Source of the DNA: an uncultured Burkholderiaceae bacterium
Lineage (GTDB): Bacteria; Pseudomonadota; Gammaproteobacteria; Burkholderiales; Burkholderiaceae
Direction: 5' to 3'
DNA length: 52,703 bases
Assembly: GCA_937871985.1 (NCBI GenBank)
Contig: CALMPB010000146.1
Coordinates: 1-52,703 of the forward strand
How positions within the stretch are numbered: position 1 is the first letter of the stretch; the number at the start of each line of letters is the position of its first letter. Shown here one piece after another: positions 45,745 to 52,703 of the stretch. Below the pieces are notes generated by a model that searched no databases, was not told where the DNA came from, and saw nothing but the letters and a program-made list of their open reading frames with translations. Position numbers and translations under genes: made by a program.

Positions 45745-46263
45745 GTGAATACTCGCCTAACCCTTATCAGTGTGGCGACACTGAGCCTGCTCTCCCCGCT
45801 TGCAGACGCTGCGAGCATCACAGGAGCGGTCGGTGTCACCGGCCAGGGTGACATGACCTTCCGCGCAGGACTGGAACAGGTATGGGACAAAAGCTGGTGG
45901 CAAACCGATATTGGCCATCTCAGTGGCTACTGGGATGGCGCCTATACCTACTGGGAAGGTGGAGACGAAGCATCTGGCGCTCACTCGCTATCGTTCAGTC
46001 CAGTCTTCATCTATGAGTTTTCCGGCTGGCGCTATGCTCCCTATATCGAAGTGGGCGTGGGTGTCGCCCTCTTTTCGAAAACCGATGTCGGCGAGCAGAA
46101 GCTTGGCTCCTCGTTCAACTTCGAAGACCGCATTGGTGTCGGCTTGAAACTTTCCGACGAACAGAAAGTGGGGATCCGCGCCATCCACTACTCCAACGCG
46201 GGCATCAAGCAACCCAACGATGGTATCGAGTCGTACTCACTGTTCTACACCCACAGCTTCTAA
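45745..46263 (+). CDS. pagL: PagL-type lipid A 3-O-deacylase
   Basis: 172 residues from the GTG at 45745 with GTAAGGAAT as ribosome site. A Sec signal (LTLISVATLSLLSPLADAAS) leads to an eight-strand barrel-like sequence with aromatic girdles (DIGHLSGYWDGAYTYW, SFSPVFIYEFSGWRYAPYIEVGVGVALFS). The catalytic His-Ser pair is in IHYSNAGIKQPNDGIESY, ending YTHSF with the terminal Phe of outer-membrane proteins. PagL removes one acyl chain from lipid A in the outer membrane. Its place after the solvent pump hints at membrane remodelling under solvent stress. Confidence 0.88.
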   Translation: MNTRLTLISVATLSLLSPLADAASITGAVGVTGQGDMTFRAGLEQVWDKSWWQTDIGHLSGYWDGAYTYWEGGDEASGAHSLSFSPVFIYEFSGWRYAPYIEVGVGVALFSKTDVGEQKLGSSFNFEDRIGVGLKLSDEQKVGIRAIHYSNAGIKQPNDGIESYSLFYTHSF

Positions 46264-46431
46264 CCCGCATGATCGGAACGGCGAGGGCGGCTGCCTCAGG
46301 TCATGCCGAATGATAACCGCCCTAGCCATCCACAGTAGCTATAGGTCATATATTGACCATTGATTTCAAATATACCAAGTGCTTCGCTAAGTTGAGTCAT
46401 ACGTAAATGACTCTTCCCAAGGAGATCGAGC

Positions 46432-47193
46432 ATGACAGCACAACGCGTACTCGTAACAGCCGGCGCCGGCGGCATTGGCCGCGCCATCGTCAAGGCATTC
46501 ATGGACAAGGGCGCCAGCGTCTTTGCCTGTGACATCGACACTGATGGCCTGGCCAAGCTGGAAGCAGAACTCCCAGGCGTTCACACCACCCGCTGCGATA
46601 TCTCCGACCTCGCTGACATTGAGCAGATGGTCAAAGAAGCGGTGAACGTCCTCGGCGGCCTGGATGTATTGGTCAACAATGCAGGCATCGCCGGCCCTAC
46701 CGCTCCGGTCGACCAGTTGGACCCAGCCGAATGGGGCAAAGTGGTCCAGGTCAACCTCAACGGCACCTTCGCCGTGACCCATTTCGCTATTCCCCACCTC
46801 AAGCAATCGCCTGCGGCCTCGATCATCAACATGTCCTCCGTTTCGGGCCGCTTCGGCTACCCAAACCGCAGCGCCTACTCCACCACCAAGTGGGGTCTGA
46901 TCGGCTTCAGCAAGACCCTGTCGATCGAGTTGGGCGCCTTCAATATCCGCGTCAACGCCATCCTCCCCGGTGCCGTCGACGGGCCGCGCTTCCAGAAGGT
47001 CCTCGAAGGCCGCGCCATGGCCAGCGGCAAGAGCGTCGAAGAAGAAACCGTCCAAGCCCTGGCTTCGCAGTCGATCAAACATCTGGTCAACCCAGCCCAC
47101 ATTGCTGACCTTGCAGTGTTCATCGCCTCGGACAGCGGCCAGTCGATTTCCGGGCAGATGCTGCCGATCGACTGCGACATGCAGCACGCTTGA
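46432..47193 (+). CDS. Short-chain dehydrogenase/reductase
   Basis: 253 residues of the classical SDR family: cofactor motif TAGAGGIG (residues about 8-15), NNAGIAG, catalytic Ser in NMSSVSG and Tyr-x-x-x-Lys in YSTTKWG. GAVDGPRF and the C-terminal GQMLPIDCDMQHA are typical of the fold. The substrate is unknown. A lipocalin-like protein gene starts 14 bp downstream, so the two are probably co-expressed. Confidence 0.87.
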   Translation: MTAQRVLVTAGAGGIGRAIVKAFMDKGASVFACDIDTDGLAKLEAELPGVHTTRCDISDLADIEQMVKEAVNVLGGLDVLVNNAGIAGPTAPVDQLDPAEWGKVVQVNLNGTFAVTHFAIPHLKQSPAASIINMSSVSGRFGYPNRSAYSTTKWGLIGFSKTLSIELGAFNIRVNAILPGAVDGPRFQKVLEGRAMASGKSVEEETVQALASQSIKHLVNPAHIADLAVFIASDSGQSISGQMLPIDCDMQHA

Positions 47194-47207
47194 GAGGAGA
47201 GAAGTAC

Positions 47208-47663
47208 ATGAGCGAAAAACTGCGCGACCAACTGGTAGGTGCCTGGAAACTGCACTCGTACGTGGAAATTCCAGTAGATGGCTCCGAGCCTTTCTACCCA
47301 ATGGGTGAAAAGCCCATGGGCATCATCATGTACACCCCCGACGGCTACATGTCTGCCCAGCTCATGAAGCCAGGCCGCGAGCCGTTCGCGGTCAACGACT
47401 TCTATGAAGGCACACTGGAAGAATACAAGGCCGCAGGCTCGACCTACATTGCCTACACCGGGCCGTTCAAGGTCAACGAGCAGAACCGCACCCTGACCCA
47501 CAGCATGTTCATCTCGCTGTTCCCCAACTGGATGGGGCAAACCCAGCCACGCGTGGTCAGCATCGAAGGTGATGTGCTGACGCTGGGCACTGCCTCGCCC
47601 ATCAGTTCCAAGGGCAAAACTGTCAATTCCAAGCTGGTCTGGCACCGCGCCCAGCCCGAGTGA
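47208..47663 (+). CDS. Lipocalin-like domain protein
   Basis: 151 residues starting MSEKLRDQLVGAWKLHSYVE. The opening GAWKL and MGIIMYTPDGYMSAQLM strands match the lipocalin-like family (PF13924 type) of small beta-barrel proteins that often accompany oxidoreductases of xenobiotic or natural-product metabolism. No signal peptide. Preceded by GAGAGGAGAG and closely coupled to the dehydrogenase gene. Confidence 0.8.
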   Translation: MSEKLRDQLVGAWKLHSYVEIPVDGSEPFYPMGEKPMGIIMYTPDGYMSAQLMKPGREPFAVNDFYEGTLEEYKAAGSTYIAYTGPFKVNEQNRTLTHSMFISLFPNWMGQTQPRVVSIEGDVLTLGTASPISSKGKTVNSKLVWHRAQPE

Positions 47664-47678
47664 CACTTCCTTTCATCC

Positions 47679-47703
47679 AGGCTGCTTCGTTCTGAAGCAG
47701 CCT
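47679..47703 (+). terminator. Rho-independent terminator-like hairpin
   Basis: 10-bp perfect stem (AGGCTGCTTC / GAAGCAGCCT) with a five-base loop, followed by CATTCAATTC, just after the lipocalin-like gene. Confidence 0.75.
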
Positions 47704-47726
47704 CATTCAATTCGATTGAGGACCTC

Positions 47727-49025
47727 ATGACACATCGAATCGTTGTCGTAGGCGGTGGCGCCGGTGGTCTTGAGCTGGTGACCCGCCTCGGTCGAACCCT
47801 GGGCAAAAAGCGCAAGGCGCAGATCACCCTGGTCGACGCACACCTGACACACATCTGGAAACCGCTGCTGCACGAGGTGGCGACAGGCTCGCTCAACAGC
47901 ACGGATAATGAACTCAACTATATTGCCCAGGCCAAGTGGAACCACTTCGAGTTCCAGATCGGCCGGCTTGGTGGGCTGAACCGGGCCAACAAGTGCATCC
48001 ACTTGGCCGCCACGCTGGATGAGCTTGGCAACGAGCTGGTGCCCGCCCGGGCCCTGACCTACGACACCTTGGTCATCGCTATCGGTAGCGTGACCAACGA
48101 CTTTGGCACTCTTGGCGCGGCGGAACACTGCATCTTCCTCGACGCCCCCAAACAGGCACTGAACCTGCATCGCCAGTTGCTCAGCCAATACCTGAGCGCC
48201 CATGCCCGGCAGGAGAGCGATAGCCAGATGAACATCGCCATTGTTGGCGCTGGCGCCACAGGTGTAGAGCTGGCAGCGGAACTGCACCATGCGGCCGAAG
48301 AGCTCGCAGCCTATGGCCTCAACAGCATCGCCCCGCAGAACATGCAGATCAACCTGATCGAAGCGGGCCCACGCGTGCTCCCTGCCCTGCCTGAACGCAT
48401 CGGGACGGCCGTGCTGCACGAACTGGAAAAACTCGGCGTAAAGGTTCATACCCGCTCAGCGGTCAGCGAGATTACTGCCGATGGCATGCTCACCGCCAAC
48501 GGCGATTTCATCCCCGCCACCTTGAAGGTCTGGGCTGCCGGTATCCGCGCACCGAGTTTCCTCAAGGACCTCGACGGACTGGAAACCAACCGTATCGACC
48601 AATTGGTCGTGCAGCGCAACCTGCAGACTACGCGCGACGAAAACATCTTCGCCCTGGGCGATTGCGCCGCTTGCCCGATGGGCGACGACAGTGGCAAGAA
48701 TGTCCCGCCCCGCGCCCAGACCGCGCACCAGCAGGCCTCCCTGCTCGCCGTGTCATTGAAGCACCGGCTCGAAGGCAAGCCGCTAGCCGACTACCAGTAC
48801 CAGGACTATGGCTCGCTGGTATCGCTGGCCAAATACAGTGCCGTAGGCAACCTCATGGGCAGTGTGCTGGGGAGTGTCAAGGTCGAAGGCTGGCTGGCAC
48901 GCATGTTCTACGTGTCACTGTACCGTATGCACCAGGTGGCACTTTACGGCCTGTTCAGGACCGGCCTTCTGATGATCAACGACCGCATTGGCCGTCGCAC
49001 CAACCCTCGCATGAAGCTTCACTGA
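47727..49025 (+). CDS. ndh: Type II NADH dehydrogenase (NDH-2)
   Basis: 432 residues. FAD site IVVVGGGAGGLELVTRLG at the N-terminus, NAD site IAIVGAGATGVELAAELHHA in the middle, the second FAD block NIFALGDCAACP near residue 310 and a C-terminal amphipathic helix region (ARMFYVSLYRMHQVALYGLFR) for membrane attachment. NDH-2 oxidises NADH to feed quinone without pumping protons. Here it may rebalance NADH under solvent stress; that link is inference. Confidence 0.92.
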   Translation: MTHRIVVVGGGAGGLELVTRLGRTLGKKRKAQITLVDAHLTHIWKPLLHEVATGSLNSTDNELNYIAQAKWNHFEFQIGRLGGLNRANKCIHLAATLDELGNELVPARALTYDTLVIAIGSVTNDFGTLGAAEHCIFLDAPKQALNLHRQLLSQYLSAHARQESDSQMNIAIVGAGATGVELAAELHHAAEELAAYGLNSIAPQNMQINLIEAGPRVLPALPERIGTAVLHELEKLGVKVHTRSAVSEITADGMLTANGDFIPATLKVWAAGIRAPSFLKDLDGLETNRIDQLVVQRNLQTTRDENIFALGDCAACPMGDDSGKNVPPRAQTAHQQASLLAVSLKHRLEGKPLADYQYQDYGSLVSLAKYSAVGNLMGSVLGSVKVEGWLARMFYVSLYRMHQVALYGLFRTGLLMINDRIGRRTNPRMKLH

Positions 49026-49155
49026 ACTCAGGCGCCTTCCGCGTTGTTGCTTGAACCATGGCCGGCAGACTTGCGGACTGCCGCGCCCTCTAGGCGACTA
49101 CCTGTAACTGCGCAGCAACGTAATCTGTCAATCCAATAACAATGAGGTAAGCCCT

Positions 49156-50368
49156 ATGACGTCGAACCGGTGGATAAACATTACTGCCGCCGTTCTGGTT
49201 CTGCTTTGCACGGGTTCGATCTATGCATTCAGCGTGTTTTCCGGCCCCTTGGCCGTTGCACGCGGCTGGACGCCAGAGCAAGTGGCCCTGGCCTTCACCA
49301 TCAGCACTGCGGTGTGCCCGGTACCCATGATCATTGCCGGCAAGTTCGTCGACCGCGGGTATGCGCGCAGTTCGATGCTACTCGGCGGTGCCGCTTTTGG
49401 CCTGGCCTTCATCCTGATGAGCCACTTTTCCTCGCTGACAGCGCTTTACCTAGGCTACGGCGTCCTGGGCGGGGTGGGTATCTAATGCCGGTGCACTGGG
49501 CAATGCCACTCGCTACTTCCCCGATAAGCGCGGTATGGCCACTGGCCTGGTAACCGCGGGCAACGGCGCCGCGGCCCTGCTGACCGCGCCTTTGCTCAAC
49601 ATGCTGATCAACCAGTACGGCGTCCTCTCGGCGCTCAACACCACCGGCCTGGTGTTCATCGCCATTGCCGTGTTGTGCGGCATGGTCTGCCGCTCGGCGC
49701 CCAACGACTACCGCCCTGCGGGTTGGACGCCCAGCACATCCCACGACCAAGCCGACCATAGCCTGAACTGGCAGGCGATGATGAAAAGCCCGGTCTTCTA
49801 CTTGATGGTCACCCTGATGGCCTCCGGCGCACTGTCAGGCTTGATGATTGCGGCCAACGCCTCGCCCATCGGCCAGTACATGTTCGCCCTCAGTGCCAGC
49901 ACCGCAGCGCTCTATGTCGGCCTGTACGCCGCCAGCAACGCCGCAGGACGTTTCATCTGGGGTGCGGTGTCCGATCGCATCGGCGGTGCCAACGCGCTGA
50001 TTGTCATCTTCCTGTTGATCGCCTCGATGCTCATGTTGCTGGCCAGCAGCACCACGACCACTGGTTTCGCCGTTGCCATCTGCGGCATTGGCATTGCCTT
50101 CGGTGGCGTGATGGGGGTATTCCCTTCACTGGTGTCTCAGCGCTTTGGCGCGCGCTATTTTGGCGTCAACTACGGCATCATGTTCTGCGGTTACGCCATT
50201 GCAGCGGCCATCGGGCCGCAGTTGGCGGTCTCCATGGCGGCGGCAAACGGTGGCGACTTCAGCCAGGCGTTCTACATTGCCATCATCATCTGCCTGGTCG
50301 GTGCGGCGCTGGCCGTGCTGCTCAGCCGCAGCTTGCTGCAATGGAGGTGCGCACAGGCCCAGGGCTAG
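49156..50368 (+). pseudogene. MFS transporter (oxalate/formate antiporter-like) with a frameshift
   Basis: Two frames together make one 12-helix MFS protein. The first runs from MTSNRWINITAAVLVLLCTGSIYAFSVFSG to GYGVLGGVGI and stops at TAA 49483-49485. The second begins at about 49484 in frame +2 and resumes with NAGALGNATRYFPDKRGMATGLV, continuing to 50368 without further damage. A net +1 shift (an extra T at about 49483, or two missing bases) explains the break. FPDKRG is the usual loop of OFA-type carriers. Substrate unknown, probably a carboxylate. It may be a true pseudogene or an assembly error. Confidence 0.8.
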
Positions 50369-50389
50369 ACAATCGCCCGTCATCTCTGC

Positions 50390-50423
50390 AAAGGTGCCCG
50401 ATCCGCCGATCGGACACCTTTTT
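50390..50423 (+). terminator. Rho-independent terminator of the MFS gene
   Basis: 14-bp stem with one mismatch (AAAGGTGCCCGATC / GATCGGACACCTTT), loop CGCC, followed by TT and CATTTG. It lies between the MFS frame and the lysR start. Confidence 0.85.
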
Positions 50424-50450
50424 CATTTGAACCACACTTTGGGAGCTGCC

Positions 50451-51377
50451 ATGGAACTGAGCGATATCGACCTCAACCTTCTGCTCTCGCTCGATGTACT
50501 GCTGCAGGAATGCAACGTCACCCACGCCGCCCTGCGCATGAACATCAGCCAACCAGCATTGTCGGCGCAACTGGCCAGGCTACGCGTCGCATTCGATGAC
50601 ACCTTGTTGTTACCCGCCGAAAAAGGCCGCGGCATGACCCCCACCGCCATGGGGCTTTCGTTGAAGGAGCCATTGGCACTGGCGCTCAGTACTCTGCGCC
50701 AGGTTGTGCGCTTTCAACCCAGCTTCGACCCGGCAACGGACGAGCGCAGCTTTCATATCGCCGCCAGCGATAATGCAATGGTTGCTCTAGGCCTGCCGCT
50801 GCTCGAGCGTCTCAACGGGTTTTCGCCTAATAGCCTGCGTTTCATCTTCAGCCGTCCGCAAACCGAGCAAGTCGCCGCGCAATTCGAAAGAGGAGAGATA
50901 GATTTGCTGATCGACGATGCAAGGCTGGTTCCCGAAGGCCTCAAAAGCCGCCCTCTGACCCGTGATCGCTTTCTCATGGCGCAGCGCAAAGGGCATCCGC
51001 GTGGTAACGGTGCCTTGGACCTCGATGGGTACTGCGCGCTGCAGCATGTGCTGGTGTCAAATGAGTCGAACAACTTGCTCGGCTACATGGATGAACACCT
51101 GTCGGCTATGCAGCGCAGCCGTCAGCTGGCAGTGACGCTGCCGCAGCTGACATTGGTGCCGCGAGTGCTACGCAATAGTGATCTTGTGTGCACATTACCG
51201 GCGTCACTGCTGGCGCCATTCGCCGACGATCTGGATGTGTTCGAACTGCCGTTTGCCGCCCCGGATTTTGCGCTCAACCTGGCCTGGCACCCCCGCAATC
51301 ACTTTGATCCGGGCGTCACCTGGCTCAGGGAGCTGATCTGGCAGACCACGAACGATCAACTATTGTTCGGCATGTGA
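50451..51377 (+). CDS. LysR-type regulator
   Basis: 308 residues from MELSDIDLNLLLSLDVLLQE at 50451, preceded by GGGAG. The N-terminal helix-turn-helix (CNVTHAALRMNISQPALSAQLARLR) and the effector domain are complete; the pattern is close to NodD/LinR-type members. The effector is unknown. It may control the neighbouring MFS or dehydrogenase genes. Its last 22 bases overlap the end of the opposing chimeric gene. Confidence 0.85.
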   Translation: MELSDIDLNLLLSLDVLLQECNVTHAALRMNISQPALSAQLARLRVAFDDTLLLPAEKGRGMTPTAMGLSLKEPLALALSTLRQVVRFQPSFDPATDERSFHIAASDNAMVALGLPLLERLNGFSPNSLRFIFSRPQTEQVAAQFERGEIDLLIDDARLVPEGLKSRPLTRDRFLMAQRKGHPRGNGALDLDGYCALQHVLVSNESNNLLGYMDEHLSAMQRSRQLAVTLPQLTLVPRVLRNSDLVCTLPASLLAPFADDLDVFELPFAAPDFALNLAWHPRNHFDPGVTWLRELIWQTTNDQLLFGM

Positions 51378-51820
51378 GGCAGGTCGAAGAGTCGATCAAA
51401 GCTGATGTTCAATTGCAGACCGAGCACCAGAGTATTGTCGATGCTGTGGGCAGAGGTTGGCGTGTAGCGGGTGTCGGGATTGAAGGTGTACTGGATGTTC
51501 GGCATCACGGTCACACCTGGCGCTACATGAATGCCGTAGTTCAGCTCGATGATTTCCTCGTGCGAGGACACACGGGTACTACCGCCGCCAACTTGGCGCA
51601 CAACCGTTTGCAAGTGTTGGATCTGTTCCTCCTCGGCGGCTTGCAAACGGACGTGCAGTCCGCCTTCCAACGCCTTGAGCAAGCAGTGTCCAATGTTAAG
51701 TTCTATCTCGCCCTGCTGTTCGTCGCAGATGACCGAAAACTTGTGGCTCCAGTGCTTGCACAGACGCGTAATCAGTCGTTGTGGATTGTCAGTGGCTATC
51801 TGAGCAGTAGAAACAAACAT
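51356..51820 (-). CDS. Chimeric gene: DUF2218 protein fused to an OprB-type porin tail
   Basis: 154 residues from MFVSTAQIATDNPQRLITRL at 51820 (AGGAGATTCATC upstream). The first 90 or so residues are a DUF2218 protein (LCKHWSHKFSVICDEQQGEIELNIGHCLLKALEGGLHV). From about residue 95 the sequence becomes the last strands of a carbohydrate-selective porin (ELNYGIHVAPGVTVMPNIQYTFNPDTRY and TLVLGLQLNISF), which is not part of a DUF2218 protein. The junction lies around 51540-51560. The best explanation is a deletion that joined two genes; the product is probably not a working porin and may not fold. Confidence 0.75.
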   Translation of the reverse strand: MFVSTAQIATDNPQRLITRLCKHWSHKFSVICDEQQGEIELNIGHCLLKALEGGLHVRLQAAEEEQIQHLQTVVRQVGGGSTRVSSHEEIIELNYGIHVAPGVTVMPNIQYTFNPDTRYTPTSAHSIDNTLVLGLQLNISFDRLFDLPHMPNNS

Positions 51821-51878
51821 GATGAATCTCCTGTTAATCAGCCCTCGCCGGCTACTGCGCGGTAAGGGCAACGGTCAG

Positions 51879-52673
51879 TCAGGCAATGCTTTCGACGATG
51901 CCACCCTCGACGCGCAAGGCCGAACCCGTAGTCGCACTGGCCTGGGGCGAGGCGGCATAGACGCAGAGGTTGGCCACTTCCTCGGGGCTGGCAAAGCGAC
52001 GAATCAGGCTCGACGGGCGATTCTCGGCGAGGAACAACGCTTCCATTTCCGTCGCAGACACGCCACGCTCGCGCGCCATGTTGTCGATGAAGGCGATAGC
52101 GCCCTCGGTACGGGTTGGTCCTGGCAGGATGGTGTTGACGGTCACGCCGCTACCGGCCAGGACCTTAGCCAGGCCACGCGACAAGCCCTGCAAGGCCGCT
52201 TTGCTGACACCGTAATGGACCATTTCGCTGGGTATGTTCAACGCAGACTCGCTGGAAATGAACTGAATCCGTCCCCAGCCGCGCTCTTGCATGCCTTGGG
52301 CATAGTGACGCGCCAAACGCACGCCGCTCATTACGTTGACCTGGAAGATTTCCTCCCAGTCCGCATCGCTGATGTCAAAGAATGCCTTGACGCCGTAGAT
52401 GCCCAGATCGTTGACCAGGATGTCTGCCTGTGGCTCGGCATCGATCAGCGCCTGGCAGCCCACAGCGGTGCCTAGATCGGCGACTAGGCCGCGTGCCTGC
52501 GCACCGGCTTGGGTAGCCTGCAACTGGGCCAGGGCCGCATCGACGCGGTCCTGCTGGCGGCCGCAGATAACTAAGGTAGCGCCGGCATCGGCCAGCCCCT
52601 TGGCAATGGCCAGGCCGATACCGCCCGTGGAACCGGTGACGATGGCGGTCTTGCCGGAAAGATTGATGATCAT
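51879..52673 (-). CDS. Short-chain dehydrogenase/reductase
   Basis: 264 residues, classical SDR: cofactor motif TGSTGGIG (residues about 13-20), NDLG in place of the usual NNAG, catalytic Ser in ISSESALN and Tyr-x-x-x-Lys in YGVSKAA, C-terminal GSALRVEGGIVESIA. The changed NNAG motif occurs in a known subgroup (LVNNLG/NDLG), so activity is likely. Preceded by AGGAGGTAG as ribosome site; the substrate is unknown. Confidence 0.88.
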   Translation of the reverse strand: MIINLSGKTAIVTGSTGGIGLAIAKGLADAGATLVICGRQQDRVDAALAQLQATQAGAQARGLVADLGTAVGCQALIDAEPQADILVNDLGIYGVKAFFDISDADWEEIFQVNVMSGVRLARHYAQGMQERGWGRIQFISSESALNIPSEMVHYGVSKAALQGLSRGLAKVLAGSGVTVNTILPGPTRTEGAIAFIDNMARERGVSATEMEALFLAENRPSSLIRRFASPEEVANLCVYAASPQASATTGSALRVEGGIVESIA

Positions 52674-52703
52674 GTTCTACCTCCTGAGAGAATTAGCCGA
52701 AAC

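Noticed and set aside
1..52703. CRISPR arrays, tRNA or rRNA genes
   Set aside because: No regularly spaced repeats and no cloverleaf or rRNA-like segments were seen on either strand.

Overview
The window looks like an accessory region of a fluorescent Pseudomonas. Most genes are GC-rich. The solvent efflux operon, azurin, type II NADH dehydrogenase and pump regulators read as Pseudomonas proteins, closest in my memory to the P. putida / P. taiwanensis group. Names and functions come from motifs, gene order and remembered families; no search was run.

Positions 403-17589 (all minus strand) are the conjugation module of an integrative conjugative element of the Tn4371 type: lysR, an EexN-like lipoprotein, traG, a CopG-like gene, trbB-C-D-E-J-(K-like)-L-F-G-I and a DUF2274 gene, tightly packed with many ATGA-type overlaps. 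A RIT element (three overlapping tyrosine recombinase genes between inverted repeats, about 663-4150) has inserted between trbI and the DUF2274 gene and replaced the last codons of trbI. No relaxase, integrase, rep or par gene lies in the window.

Positions 17770-20892 hold a cupin protein, an Old Yellow Enzyme and a divergent TetR regulator. The cupin and OYE promoters share an almost identical 26-bp operator-like sequence.

Positions 20980-36863 are the metabolic core. An azurin gene, the nine-gene hapCDEFGHIBA operon, a LysR gene, a Tat-signal protein, a two-gene flavocytochrome of the 4-cresol dehydrogenase / 4-ethylphenol methylenehydroxylase type, and a short-chain dehydrogenase together predict one route: 4-ethylphenol -> 1-(4-hydroxyphenyl)ethanol -> 4-hydroxyacetophenone -> 4-hydroxyphenyl acetate -> hydroquinone -> 4-hydroxymuconic semialdehyde -> maleylacetate -> beta-ketoadipate. 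Azurin is the plausible electron acceptor of the first step.

Positions 37132-45670 are a solvent/antibiotic RND efflux locus of the TtgGHI/SrpABC type with its IclR repressor (TtgV/SrpS) and a TetR gene (SrpR/TtgW type). The TetR gene is cut in two by a 1168-bp IS5-family element with a clean TTAG target duplication; removing the element restores a 205-codon frame.

Positions 45745-52673 hold a PagL-type lipid A deacylase, a short-chain dehydrogenase, a lipocalin-like protein, a type II NADH dehydrogenase, a frameshifted MFS transporter, a LysR regulator, a chimeric DUF2218/OprB-tail gene and another short-chain dehydrogenase. The whole reads as a mobile or formerly mobile island for using and tolerating toxic alkylphenols.
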